Below the pieces are notes generated by a model, which was not told the origin of the DNA, searched no databases, and worked only from the letters and a program-made list of their open reading frames with translations. DNA of 64,000 nt from Thalassospira profundimaris (GTDB taxonomy: Bacteria; Pseudomonadota; Alphaproteobacteria; Rhodospirillales; Thalassospiraceae): assembly GCF_003326675.1 (NCBI RefSeq), contig NZ_JPWF01000015.1, positions 1 through 64,000 of the forward strand. The letters are read 5' to 3'. This document shows, piece by piece, positions 1-8,597 of this stretch; within the stretch, counting starts at the first letter, position 1; each line of letters opens with the position of its first letter. The translations under genes and the position numbers were made by a program.

Positions 1-484
1 AAGCATAGAAATAGGGGGCCAGCATGTCTGCCAGTATACGGATCTGTTCCAGATGGCTCTGGTTATAAAAATCTTCCTTTTTGGAAGAACAATTCAATGA
101 GCCAACCACCTCGCCAAGGACCTTCATCCCGACGCTGACGCGACTGCGAAGTTCATGGTCGATAATCGGGGCACTTACCGCACCGGGGAAAAGGAAACGC
201 TGGTCCTGAAGCGCATTTCCCGTCAATAGATGGTCCGTCTTACCCAGCAAAATGTCGCGAATGGGCGCTCTGTGCACGTTCGAGCGCATCTTGCTCCAGG
301 CCGTTTCGACACCGACCTCATAGGCCGTTGCCCACCTTTTGTCGGTATCAATCAGGCATACATCAAGGTGATCAAACTCGATAATCTTCTCGATCTCGGT
401 TTTGACTGAACTTAAAGCCGAGTGAATATCGAGATTGCCCGCAAGTAAATTGGATATGCGAAGGTAATGAGCAAGATCCGACAT
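1..484 (-). CDS. Histidine kinase, N-terminal part only (cut by window edge)
   Basis: The reading frame starts at the ATG complementary to 482-484, behind a good GGAGGAAA ribosome site, and runs off the left edge of the window. The visible part closely matches the N-terminal half of the complete kinase at 19968-21173. This is the GAF-like sensor region before the dimerisation helix. By analogy it would be a cytoplasmic, NarL-type kinase paired with a response regulator to the left of the window. It is divergent from the substrate-binding protein gene at 751, as its paralogue is in cluster B, so it probably senses or controls that transport cluster. The catalytic half is not visible, so whether this copy is intact is unknown. 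Confidence 0.8.
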   Translation of the reverse strand, partial: MSDLAHYLRISNLLAGNLDIHSALSSVKTEIEKIIEFDHLDVCLIDTDKRWATAYEVGVETAWSKMRSNVHRAPIRDILLGKTDHLLTGNALQDQRFLFPGAVSAPIIDHELRSRVSVGMKVLGEVVGSLNCSSKKEDFYNQSHLEQIRILADMLAPYFYA

Positions 485-534
485 GGGTGGTTTCCTCCAG
501 CGCGTCGATAATATTCACACGTATTTCCCTTGTC

Positions 535-550
535 TTGCGGGAACCCGCAG
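535..550. promoter_or_regulatory. Palindrome upstream of the kinase gene (cluster A copy)
   Basis: TTGCGGG-AA-CCCGCA lies about 50 bases upstream of the kinase start. The cluster B kinase has the same palindrome at 21224-21239, there with perfect 7-base arms. Conservation between duplicated clusters suggests an operator or a leader hairpin. The protein that would bind it is unknown. Confidence 0.4.
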
Positions 551-718
551 ATCTTATGTGTAACCCCGCATCACAGGTGCGGCCATCGCCCTTTACAGTT
601 GATAATCTGTTCCTGATAATCACCGCACAAAAAGAACAATGCTAGAATAAGAAACGATCTTCGCTGAGAAGGGCAAAGCCCAAAACTCTAAAACGAAGAA
701 TGATAACAATCATACACA

Positions 719-740
719 TGACGTGATCCTCATCACGTCA
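719..740. promoter_or_regulatory. Perfect inverted repeat at the ribosome site of the first binding-protein gene
   Basis: Arms TGACGTGAT and ATCACGTCA, separated by 4 bases, end right at the GGGAGGA ribosome site of the gene starting at 751. The arms are perfect over 9 bases. Because it touches the ribosome site it could be an operator placed in the leader or a hairpin limiting translation. The cluster B counterpart (before 21617) lacks it. Confidence 0.5.
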
Positions 741-750
741 GGGAGGAAAT

Positions 751-1770
751 ATGAAGATCAAGTCAATGCTGCTCGGCGTTGTTGCCGGGGCTATTATCAC
801 GACGTCCGGAAGCACCGTTGCCTTTGCTGATACATCAGACAAGCGGATTGCTCTTTCCAATAACTATGCCGGAAACTCCTGGCGTCAGGCAATGCTTGAA
901 AGCTGGAACAATGTCGCATTTGCTGCAGTTCACGAAGGCGTGGTTGATGCTGCAGATGCGTTTACGACATCTGAAAACCAGGCAACCGAACAGGCTGCGC
1001 AGATTCAAAACATGATCCTGCAGGGATATGATGCGATTGTAGTGAACGCAGCATCTCCGACCGCAATCAATGGTGCGATCAAAGAGGCCTGCGATGCCGG
1101 GATTACCGTTGTGTCTTTTGACGGTATCGTGACTGAACCCTGCGCATGGCGTATCGCCGTCGATTTCAAGCAGATGGGGCGTGACCAGGTCAAGTATCTT
1201 GCAAGTCGATATCCAGAAGGCGGAAATCTTCTAGAAATTCGCGGACTTGCAGGTGTTTTTGTTGATGACGAAATCAGTGCTGGTATCCACGAAGAAGTTG
1301 CAAACACCAACTTCGAAATCGTTGGTTCTGTTCACGGTGACTGGGCCCAGGATGTAGCACAAAAGGCGGTTGCAGGCATCCTTCCGAGCTTGCCTGAAAT
1401 CAAGGCCGTCGTCACCCAAGGCGGTGATGGGTATGGTGCCGCGCAAGCCTTCAAAGCTGCTGACCGTCCGATGCCGACGATTGTGATGGGTAACCGTCGC
1501 GATGAGCTGCAATGGTGGTTGGAACAGAAAGAAGCAACTGGCTATGAAACGACCTCTCTTTCCATTGCACCGGGGGTAAGTACATTGGCCTTCTGGGTGG
1601 CACAGCAGATTCTTGATGGTGCTGACGTGCCAAAAGATCTTACCGTTCCCTTCCTCCGCGTTGATCAGGAAAGTCTCGAGGAGATTGTCAAGGAAACACC
1701 AAACGGTTCCGTAGCCAATGTGGAATACAGCCTTGAAGACTCTAAAAAAGTGATCCAGGCCGCGAAGTAA
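751..1770 (+). CDS. Sugar ABC transporter, periplasmic substrate-binding protein
   Basis: A 339-residue protein with a typical signal peptide (MKIKSMLLGVVAGA..., cleavage near the AFADT region), followed by a periplasmic binding-protein fold of the ribose/galactose (type 1) class. The segment with NNYAGNSWRQ and the later VVNAASPTAI resemble the sugar-contact loops of RbsB-like proteins. It is the first gene of a five-gene operon with an ATPase, two permeases and an SMP-30 lactonase, so the ligand is probably a sugar or sugar derivative. The start has a strong GGGAGGA ribosome site. The cluster B counterpart at 21617 is longer and only moderately similar, so ligands may differ. Confidence 0.88.
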   Translation: MKIKSMLLGVVAGAIITTSGSTVAFADTSDKRIALSNNYAGNSWRQAMLESWNNVAFAAVHEGVVDAADAFTTSENQATEQAAQIQNMILQGYDAIVVNAASPTAINGAIKEACDAGITVVSFDGIVTEPCAWRIAVDFKQMGRDQVKYLASRYPEGGNLLEIRGLAGVFVDDEISAGIHEEVANTNFEIVGSVHGDWAQDVAQKAVAGILPSLPEIKAVVTQGGDGYGAAQAFKAADRPMPTIVMGNRRDELQWWLEQKEATGYETTSLSIAPGVSTLAFWVAQQILDGADVPKDLTVPFLRVDQESLEEIVKETPNGSVANVEYSLEDSKKVIQAAK

Positions 1771-1783
1771 GGCAAGCAGGGTC

Positions 1784-3262
1784 ATGATTCAAAACAAAAA
1801 AGTGATCGGCACCCATGAGGTGCCGATCATAACCTTGGCGGAAGTCGCTGTCTCATTTGGTGCCGTTAAGGCACTGAGCGATGTGGATTTCAGGATAATG
1901 CCCGGCGAGTGTGTTGGCGTCGTCGGACATAACGGGGCTGGCAAATCAACGTTTGTGAATGTCATCAACGGGCGGTTGTCACCAACAAGCGGTATTGTCA
2001 ACTATGCTGGTGATAATGCTCAGGCAGACTTCAGAAATGCTGACCGAGCCAGAACTGTCGGAATACGTAGCGTATTTCAGGAACTATCGTTGTGTCCAAA
2101 CCTGACAGTGTTGGAAAATCTGCGCATTCCGTATCGGAACATGCCGTTAAAGAACTGGCGGAAAGAGGCCGGACAGGTCGTTAAGAAATCGCTTGATGAG
2201 ATATTCCCGGGCAACGGTATCAATCCTTATAGTGTTGTTGCTGACCTGCCGATTGCCGAGCGTCAGATGGTTGAAATTGCAATTGCTTTTTCCCAAAGGG
2301 ATATTGACGCACGATTGGTGATCCTGGATGAGCCAACATCCTCCCTTGATGGCTCTATTGCAGAGCAATTGCTTAGTTACATCAAAAGGTTCTGTGAGGA
2401 AGGTGGGTCAATTATCTTTATTTCCCATATGCTTGGGGAAATTTTTGACGTAGCAACCCGTATCGTAGTTATGAAGGATGGCCGTATCATCGACGATAAT
2501 TTGGTCTCCAAATTTTCTCGCGATACGCTTGTTGATGCGATGGGACATGTTGTCCCCGATACGCCGGAAATTCAGGTCGCCAAAAAGAACAGATCATTTG
2601 GTGAGGAAGTTCTGCGCATGGAGAATGGGCTTAGCGCGCGCAAGGGAGAAATTATTGGTCTTGCCGGTCTTGCAGGTCACGGACAAGCAGAAGTTCTGGC
2701 CGCATGCACCTTGGCGCGGTCATCAGACTGGCTGGCATCACGTAATCCACAGGTTGTATTCGTTGCGGGTGATCGTGCCCGTGATGGTCTGATGCCACTG
2801 TGGTCTATCATGCGCAATCTGAGCTTACAGACACTTGTTGAATTCAGCCGTGGTTTTTGGATCAACCGTATCAAGGAAGCCAGCCTGGCTGATCGTTGGC
2901 ACAGCAAAATTGGTATCAAAACCGACAACCTCATGAACCCGATCCTGTCACTTTCTGGCGGGAATCAACAAAAGGTTCTGTTTTCACGGGCATTGGCCTC
3001 GTCCGCTCCAATTGTGGTGATGGACGATCCGATGCGTGGCGTGGATGTCGGAACAAAGATGGAAGTTTATCGTATGATCCGCAGTGAAGCGGAGAAGGGG
3101 CGGACTTTCCTTTGGTATTCAACGGAAACCGATGAAATTCTGGAATGCGACAGGGTATTTGTTTTTCGGGAAGGGGAAATCGTAAGTGAGCTTACGGGCG
3201 ATGAAATCACCGAAGATAACCTGCTTCGTACGTCGTTTGCCATGCAGGAGAGTATTCAATGA
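1784..3262 (+). CDS. Sugar ABC transporter ATPase, tandem-domain (RbsA/MglA type)
   Basis: A 492-residue protein with two nucleotide-binding domains. Domain 1 has Walker A GHNGAGKST, Q-loop FQELS, a PIAERQM signature region and Walker B VILDEPTSSLD. Domain 2 has a degenerate P-loop (GLAGHGQAEV), signature LSGGNQQKV and VVMDDPMRGVD, as usual for this family. The linker and the stretch after the second P-loop are about 20 or more residues shorter than in the cluster B ATPase (22804), so domain 2 is unusually compact. The first codons overlap a perfect hairpin (1803-1829). The gene overlaps the next permease by 4 bases. It powers sugar import at the inner membrane. Confidence 0.88.
   Translation: MIQNKKVIGTHEVPIITLAEVAVSFGAVKALSDVDFRIMPGECVGVVGHNGAGKSTFVNVINGRLSPTSGIVNYAGDNAQADFRNADRARTVGIRSVFQELSLCPNLTVLENLRIPYRNMPLKNWRKEAGQVVKKSLDEIFPGNGINPYSVVADLPIAERQMVEIAIAFSQRDIDARLVILDEPTSSLDGSIAEQLLSYIKRFCEEGGSIIFISHMLGEIFDVATRIVVMKDGRIIDDNLVSKFSRDTLVDAMGHVVPDTPEIQVAKKNRSFGEEVLRMENGLSARKGEIIGLAGLAGHGQAEVLAACTLARSSDWLASRNPQVVFVAGDRARDGLMPLWSIMRNLSLQTLVEFSRGFWINRIKEASLADRWHSKIGIKTDNLMNPILSLSGGNQQKVLFSRALASSAPIVVMDDPMRGVDVGTKMEVYRMIRSEAEKGRTFLWYSTETDEILECDRVFVFREGEIVSELTGDEITEDNLLRTSFAMQESIQ
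1803..1829 (+). promoter_or_regulatory. Strong hairpin at the start of the ATPase gene
   Basis: Arms TGATCGGCACC and GGTGCCGATCA are perfect over 11 bases with a 5-base loop. It begins 33 bases after the stop of the substrate-binding gene, but the ATPase frame already runs through it (residues about 7-16). It probably stabilises the upstream message or reduces translation of the ATPase, as intergenic hairpins do in the other clusters here. Confidence 0.55.
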
Positions 3263-4185
3263 ACCGGGAACACTTGCGGGCTCTTTTACCATTTATGTCC
3301 TTGGCCATCCTATTGGCGGCTGTTTTCTACATGCAGCCGCGTGCCATGAGTTATTTCGGTCTTAATCTGCTGTTTAATCTCGCAATTCCCGTAGCCTTGG
3401 CAACTGTGGCACAAATGATGATCCTGATGATCAACGACATTGATTTGTCGATCGGCACCTTCGTCAGCTTCTGTGCCTGTGTCACCGCCACATTTGTGCA
3501 AAGTGATCCGGTTATTGGCTATGCGATTCTAGCAGGTGCCATTCTTGTTTATGCAGGTATGGGGGCAATTATCCATGTGCGCAAACTTCCGGCAATTGTT
3601 GTGACACTCGGCATGTCATTCTTCTGGGCGGGGATGGCAATCCTGATACTGCCGTCGCCGGGTGGTTCTGCACCTGATTGGCTGCGCACCATGATGACTG
3701 CGAAAACACCATTTTTGCCAGTGGCAATCATTGCACCGATCATTATTGGCCTAAGCATGCATTATTTCGTCAAGCGTTCCGCACTTGGGGTTTTATTGCG
3801 CGGTGTTGGCGGCAATGAACAAGCGATCGAAAGATCAGGGTGGTCGGTATTGCGTCTGAAGGCTGTCGCCTACGGAATTGCCGGGCTCTTATGCGTTCTG
3901 TCAGGAATGGCTCTTGTTGGTTTAGCAACCTCCGCAGATGCCAATATCGCTTTGCGATACACGTTGTTGTCAATTGCGGGGGTGATTCTTGGTGGTGGTG
4001 AGTTCACAGGCGGCAGAGTTTCACCGATTGGTGCCGTGGTTGGTGCGCTGACTCTTACGCTTGCGGCCAGTTTTCTGTCATTCCTTCATTTGTCGTCTGA
4101 TTGGCAAATCGGTGCCCAAGGCGCAATCCTTATACTGGTTCTTGCTGCAAGACTTATCTTCACGCGGCGCGAGGCGACTATATGA
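3259..4185 (+). CDS. Sugar ABC transporter permease (RbsC family)
   Basis: A 308-residue, very hydrophobic protein with about eight to ten membrane segments. It has the family motif INDIDLSIGTFVSF in the first third (typical GGIDLSVG region of RbsC-type permeases) and a GGGEFTGGRVSPIGAVVGA loop near the C-terminus. It overlaps the ATPase stop and the next permease start by ATGA, so the three are translationally coupled. It forms half of the membrane channel with the permease that follows. Confidence 0.85.
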   Translation: MNREHLRALLPFMSLAILLAAVFYMQPRAMSYFGLNLLFNLAIPVALATVAQMMILMINDIDLSIGTFVSFCACVTATFVQSDPVIGYAILAGAILVYAGMGAIIHVRKLPAIVVTLGMSFFWAGMAILILPSPGGSAPDWLRTMMTAKTPFLPVAIIAPIIIGLSMHYFVKRSALGVLLRGVGGNEQAIERSGWSVLRLKAVAYGIAGLLCVLSGMALVGLATSADANIALRYTLLSIAGVILGGGEFTGGRVSPIGAVVGALTLTLAASFLSFLHLSSDWQIGAQGAILILVLAARLIFTRREATI

Positions 4186-5183
4186 AAATGATAGAAAATA
4201 AGATTGATGCGCATGCAACGCATTCTGCTCTCGTGCGTGGGCTTGTCAGTTTTGCTAAAAAGCAGTGGATATGGGCCTATTTTGCAGCAGGCGCGACCTA
4301 TTTTGTCACATTGCTTGTTGTCCCGACGGGCGGCGGTGCGGGCGCATTGCTTTATGCCGCACTAACCTTTGCGTCCTTTGCCGTCATTGTGGGTGTCGGG
4401 CAAATGTTTGTCGTAACCTTGGGCCCAGGAAACGTCGATCTGTCCATTCCGGCGACAATGACACTGGCCGGGACGCTGGCACTTAAATTCATGGACACTG
4501 ATAGCAGTCTCGTTGTTCCGGGTATTTTGATTGCCATTGGTGTCGGCCTGGCGTGTGGATTGTTTAACTTTTCTCTGATTCTGGTGCTACGTATTCCGCC
4601 AATCATCGCGACCCTATCTTCGTCATTTTTGTTTCAGTCATTGGCGATCTGGTCGAACCGGGGACTTCGTATCAAGCCACCTGAGGTGCTTGCGAACTTT
4701 TCGACCGGCGGCTTTGGCGGCGTTCCAAACGTTGCGATTATTGCTGTTCTTGTTTCGATTGTCGGCTGGTTCGTATTGGAACGAGCGATTGCCGGGCGTT
4801 GGATATCTGCGGTTGGACAAAATCAACGTGCCGCTCGACTGGCCGGTGTTCCCGTTAATGCCGTTAGACTTGGTGTCTATACCGGTTGCGCGGTACTGGC
4901 GGGACTTACTGGTTTCATCCTGGCTTGTTTTTCTGGCGGCGCGAACCTCAACATGGGAACAGAATACATGTTGATGTCTATTGCTGTAGTGGTAATTGGC
5001 GGGTCCTCAATTGCAGGGGGTAATTCAAATGTTCCTGGGATTTGGGGCGCAGCATTGTTCATGTTCCTGATTGTATCGATGTTGAACTCGTATGGGCTTG
5101 GTGCAGGTGTTCGCCTGATGCTGACCGGTTTGATCATCGTTTCAGTCGTAGCATTGGCCAGCAGGACAGGAAGGCGGCCATGA
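4182..5183 (+). CDS. Sugar ABC transporter permease, second subunit
   Basis: A 333-residue RbsC-family membrane protein with the LGPGNVDLSIPATM motif and the GGSSIAGGNSNVPG C-terminal loop. I place the start at the ATG at 4182, which overlaps the previous stop (ATGA). An upstream in-frame start at 4101 would lie deep in the preceding gene. The stop overlaps the lactonase start at 5180. Having two different permeases with one ATPase suggests a heterodimeric channel. Confidence 0.85.
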   Translation: MKMIENKIDAHATHSALVRGLVSFAKKQWIWAYFAAGATYFVTLLVVPTGGGAGALLYAALTFASFAVIVGVGQMFVVTLGPGNVDLSIPATMTLAGTLALKFMDTDSSLVVPGILIAIGVGLACGLFNFSLILVLRIPPIIATLSSSFLFQSLAIWSNRGLRIKPPEVLANFSTGGFGGVPNVAIIAVLVSIVGWFVLERAIAGRWISAVGQNQRAARLAGVPVNAVRLGVYTGCAVLAGLTGFILACFSGGANLNMGTEYMLMSIAVVVIGGSSIAGGNSNVPGIWGAALFMFLIVSMLNSYGLGAGVRLMLTGLIIVSVVALASRTGRRP

Positions 5184-6085
5184 ACGGACCATACGAGATT
5201 GTTGATAGCCGGTTTCGTGACCTTGTTCTGGCAAATGTAAGCTTGCGCAAGCTTTCCTCCGGGCATCTCTGGACAGAGGGCCCGGTTTGGGTCCCTGCGC
5301 ATCAATGCTTGCTGTTTTCCGACATCCCGAACCAGAAAATCTATCGTTGGATGTGTGACGGATCGGTCAATGTTTTTCGCGACCAGTCAAACTTTGCCAA
5401 TGGCAACACGATTGATTTGAATGGCCGTCTTGTGACTTGCCAGCACGGCACAAGATCGGTTACCCGCACGGAGCATAATGGTTCGATCACGATGCTTGCG
5501 GATGGGTTTGAAGGGTATCGGCTTAACGCGCCGAATGACGTTGTCGTCAAATCCGACGGATCAATCTGGTTTACAGATCCGACTTACGGGATATTGTCGA
5601 ACTACGAGGGGTATAAGGCGGCACCAGAGCAGAAATACAACAATGTATTTTGTCTTGATCCGGCCACGGGCACGTTAACCAGTGTCACATCGGAGTTTCA
5701 TCAGCCAAACGGGCTGGCATTTTCCAATGATGAAAAGCTGCTTTACATCGCAGAATCAGGAAGCAGCCATGACAGTTCAATTCCGGCGGTCATTCGTGTG
5801 TATGACGTTGTGAACGGCAACCGGCTTGAGAACGGTCGTGATTTTGCCACGATCGATAAAGGTTTGCCGGACGGGATCCGAATTGATTGCCATGGAAATG
5901 TTTGGAGTTCAGCTGCGGATGGTGTGCATTGCTTTGATCGCGCAGGCATGTTGCTTGGCAAGATTCTGGTGCCGGAAACTGTATCGAATTTAACGTTTGG
6001 CGGCGCGCGCGGAAACGAGATACTGATGACGGCAACGACAAGCGTTTACGCCATCCACGTCAATAGCGAGGCATTGGTTCGATAG
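5180..6085 (+). CDS. SMP-30/gluconolactonase family hydrolase
   Basis: A 301-residue beta-propeller lactonase. Recognisable family features are LWTEGPVWVP near the N-terminus, the metal-site segment LNAPNDVVVKSDGSIWFTDP, and QPNGLAFSNDEKLLYIAES. Such enzymes hydrolyse sugar lactones in the cytoplasm, so the cluster may import a sugar that is oxidised to a lactone. The start at 5180 gives an ATGA overlap with the permease and matches the N-terminus of the paralogue at 26508. It has no signal peptide. The paralogue is about 80% identical by eye. Confidence 0.87.
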   Translation: MNGPYEIVDSRFRDLVLANVSLRKLSSGHLWTEGPVWVPAHQCLLFSDIPNQKIYRWMCDGSVNVFRDQSNFANGNTIDLNGRLVTCQHGTRSVTRTEHNGSITMLADGFEGYRLNAPNDVVVKSDGSIWFTDPTYGILSNYEGYKAAPEQKYNNVFCLDPATGTLTSVTSEFHQPNGLAFSNDEKLLYIAESGSSHDSSIPAVIRVYDVVNGNRLENGRDFATIDKGLPDGIRIDCHGNVWSSAADGVHCFDRAGMLLGKILVPETVSNLTFGGARGNEILMTATTSVYAIHVNSEALVR

Positions 6086-6109
6086 GTTTTCCAGGTGCTG
6101 CAACCAGGA

Positions 6110-6660
6110 TCAGCCGTTTTGTTTTGGGTTTTCAACGGAGTCGCGTTCGACCATCAGGCATTCAACCTTGATTTGGTTTGGTGAGGCCAAAAGATCGCCC
6201 ACGCTATCGATCAGGAGTTCGGCACTGATTTCACCCATTTCGTAGTGGGGTAGAATCAGAGTCGTCAGGGCAGGGTGCGTGTGCTGGGCAATTTCGCGGT
6301 CGTCAAAGCCGATCACGGCTACATCGTCCGGGATGCTTTTCCCCAATTCGCGCAGCGCGTCATAACAGCCCAGCGCCATAAGGTCATTGGCGCAGAAAGT
6401 TGCGTCTGGCGGGATATCCAGTGCCATGAGTTCATGAGTCATCGAATAACCTGGTTGATGGTTCCCAGTTCCCCGGACGGACAAGAGTTGGGTCAAACGG
6501 TATATCGTTGCTGGAAAGTGCCTGGCGGTATCCTTTGAGACGGTCGCGCGAGGCATCGACACCTTTCTGGCCATTGATGATCGCAATACGTTTGCGACCA
6601 GCTTGTATCAGGCGTTCAGTTGCTGCCCGTCCCCTTGCAAGTCGCCCGGCAAAACTCCGT
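6110..6660 (-). pseudogene. LacI-family regulator, broken remnant
   Basis: This is the C-terminal half of a LacI-type repressor that closely matches residues of the intact copy at 27442-28494. Homology runs from the C-terminus (near 6110) to about 6660 and then stops, so the DNA-binding domain and half of the ligand domain are gone. Inside the remnant one extra T at about 6452 (AACCTGG against AACCGG in the intact copy) shifts the frame between GNWEPST and GYSMTHE. The gene cannot make a repressor, so cluster A has lost the local regulator that cluster B keeps. Confidence 0.85.
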
Positions 6661-7093
6661 GCAGATTGCGCTTTAATCAAGGCCAAAATTGCCAAAAGTA
6701 GGGAGCTCCTGCCGCTTCTGGTCGAGAGGAAGGATCTATTTCCGGACTCATTTCGGACGGGATCAGCACCAAGCCGGTCTGGCTTGAGGTCAAACAACAA
6801 ACACTCGAAGAACTTCTGGATGCGCGCAACAAGTTCGAAACTGCGGTGATTACCCTGCGCAAAGCCGAAAGCCGCTAAGATCGCCATCAATTGCGCGCCC
6901 CGGTCAGCGGCACGATTCGGCAATTGGCGGTCCATACCGTACGCGGCGTTGTCTCGCCAGCCGAGTGTCTGATGGTGGTGCCCGACGATGTGGAACTCAA
7001 AGCGGTTGCCAAGGTGCAAAATAAGGATGCCGGTTTTGTTGCGATAGAGCAGGAAGCTGTGATCAAGATCGATAGCTTCTCCTTCACTCGCTA

Positions 7094-8140
7094 GAGCGTT
7101 TCACGGTTTTTCCGAATCGATATGGGATTCCCAAGAGGGTTGAATTGTGATTCAAGATGAATGCTGGGTAAGGAGGCCAGCATTCATGACCCGTCCTTAT
7201 TCGAATGATCTTCGAGAGCGTGTTGTTTCTGCGGTTCGAGCCGGAGAAAGCTGTCGGGCAGTTGCAGCCCGTTTTGGAGTTGCGGTTTCAACTGTGGTGA
7301 AGTGGCACCAGCGTTACCGTTCCACCGGAAGCGTCTCACAGGGCAAGATTGGCGGCCATCGCAAACGTGTGCTTGTCGAGCATCGAGACTTCATTCATGA
7401 GCAACTCAAACGAACGCCACACCTGACACTTCATGGGCTTAAAGACATGCTTGCCGAGCATGGTGTGACTGTCTCGCATCAGACCGTATGGCAGTTTCTC
7501 AGAGATGAGGGACTACGCTTCAAAAAAACACTGTTCGCCCTTGAACAAGCGCGCTCCAGCGTTGCCCGCCAGCGTCGGCGCTGGAAGTCCTTGCAAAGAG
7601 TGATTGATCCGGAGCGGCTGGTTTTCATTGACGAGACCTGGATCAAAACCAACATGGCTCCGCTCCGGGGATGGTGTCCCAAGGGACAACGATTGGTCGG
7701 CTATGCACCACATGGGCACTGGCGAACAATGACCTTCATTGCCGCCCTGCGCCATGATCAACTGACAGCCCCTTGCGTGTTTGATGGGCCGATCAATGGC
7801 GCAAGTTTTTTGGCCTATGTTCAGCAGCAACTGCTTCGGGGACTGCGCCCGGGTGATATCGTGGTCATGGACAATCTTGGTAGCCACAAATCTCGCGCCG
7901 TCCGCGACAGCTTGAAGGCAGCCGGTGTCCGCTCATGGTACCTGCCACCTTACAGCCCCGACCTTAATCCTATAGAGCAAGCCTTCTCAAAGGTTAAGCA
8001 CTGGATGAGAGCTGCTCAGAAACGAAACATTGAAGATACCTGGCGTCATCTCGGGCAAATTGCTGGAACCTTCTCACCTGACGAATGCGCCGCTTACTTC
8101 AGGAATGCCGGGTATGGTTCCGTGAAAACATGAAGTGCTC
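7094..8140 (+). mobile_element. IS630-family insertion sequence inserted in hlyD-like gene
   Basis: The 1047-base element is bounded by imperfect terminal inverted repeats (GAGCGTTTCACGG at the left; the complement of the right end reads GAGCACTTCATG). A TA dinucleotide flanks it at 7092-7093 and 8141-8142, the target duplication expected for this family. It contains one intact transposase gene. The HlyD-like reading frame resumes after it. Confidence 0.88.
7186..8133 (+). CDS. IS630-family transposase
   Basis: A 315-residue DDE transposase starting at MTRPYSNDLRERVV, the usual start of this family; an earlier start at 7147 is less likely. It has an N-terminal helix-turn-helix (about residues 15-60, SCRAVAARFGVAVSTVVKW) and a DDE core: first Asp in FIDETW, second in VVMDNLGSHK, and Glu in NPIEQAFSKVK. 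The frame is complete, so the element may still be mobile. Confidence 0.92.
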   Translation: MTRPYSNDLRERVVSAVRAGESCRAVAARFGVAVSTVVKWHQRYRSTGSVSQGKIGGHRKRVLVEHRDFIHEQLKRTPHLTLHGLKDMLAEHGVTVSHQTVWQFLRDEGLRFKKTLFALEQARSSVARQRRRWKSLQRVIDPERLVFIDETWIKTNMAPLRGWCPKGQRLVGYAPHGHWRTMTFIAALRHDQLTAPCVFDGPINGASFLAYVQQQLLRGLRPGDIVVMDNLGSHKSRAVRDSLKAAGVRSWYLPPYSPDLNPIEQAFSKVKHWMRAAQKRNIEDTWRHLGQIAGTFSPDECAAYFRNAGYGSVKT

Positions 8141-8436
8141 TAAGGAAAGATTGACGGCAAGGTCAAAAGCATCTCGCGCGATGCCATTCAGGACGAAGAT
8201 CTGGGGCTGGTCTATGAGGTCCGGGCGACCCTTGATGGCTCGAAAATCTTCGCTGATGGACGGATAGTCAAACTGGTACCGGGAATGACGGCCTCTGTTG
8301 AGGTGAAGACTGGGAAACGACTGATTATTGAGTTCCTACTCTCGCCTGTGATGAAGTACGGGGATGAGGCGCTTCGAGAGCGATAACTCTTGGTGCACAA
8401 CATCTCTTGGCATTGAGACGCTACAAATTCTGAAAA

Positions 8437-8569
8437 TGTCACCTTTTCTGTCAATTTTGCAGTTTTTTGTCAGCTTATGTGTCAATCCATGTCAACTTAT
8501 CTGGCAATCTGAAATGCTAAGCGATTGATTTCTCTGCATGTCGAAAGTCATCTTTTATGGCACCTGACA
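8437..8569. repeat. Tn7-like transposon end, spaced-site (L-like) type, copy A
   Basis: About 133 bases ending in TGACA at 8565-8569. Read inward from that terminus it begins TGTCAGGTGCCATAAAAG and contains four degenerate copies of TGCCAnAwAAGnTGACA, the innermost three after a gap of about 50 bases. This arrangement resembles the spaced TnsB-binding sites of a Tn7 left end. Almost the same sequence occurs at 37434-37566, and a shorter version at 18924-19024. Confidence 0.75.
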
Positions 8570-8597
8570 TCCTCCCAAAATCCGCAAGCGCTTGATC
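8570..8597. repeat. Copy of the 3' flank of the CAT tRNA, abutting transposon end A
   Basis: TCCTCCCAAAATC plus the next 15 bases match, at 25 of 28 positions, the sequence at 44575-44602, which begins two bases after the CCA of the tRNA at 44495. Here it begins at the first base outside the transposon terminus. It therefore looks like the far side of an insertion made just 3' of a tRNA gene. Confidence 0.65.

Larger units (their letters stand above)
6678..8386 (+). pseudogene. HlyD-family membrane fusion protein fragment, broken and split by an insertion sequence
   Basis: The C-terminal part of a type I secretion adaptor is visible in pieces. A coiled-coil stretch lies around 6690-6875, then LRAPVSGTIRQLAVHT at about 6890, then after the inserted element VKSISRDAI, GLVYEVRATL and the typical ending LLSPVMKYGDEALRER at 8290-8386. 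It carries a frameshift near 6735-6745, an in-frame TAA at 6876-6878 and the IS630-type insertion at 7094-8140. The upstream end is fused to the lacI remnant near 6660-6680. No ABC exporter or outer-membrane partner is present, so this is dead sequence from a lost secretion system. Confidence 0.85.

Noticed and set aside
4101-4181. Upstream extension of the second cluster A permease
   Set aside because: It would overlap the preceding permease by 85 bases; the ATG at 4182 gives the same ATGA coupling seen at the neighbouring joints.
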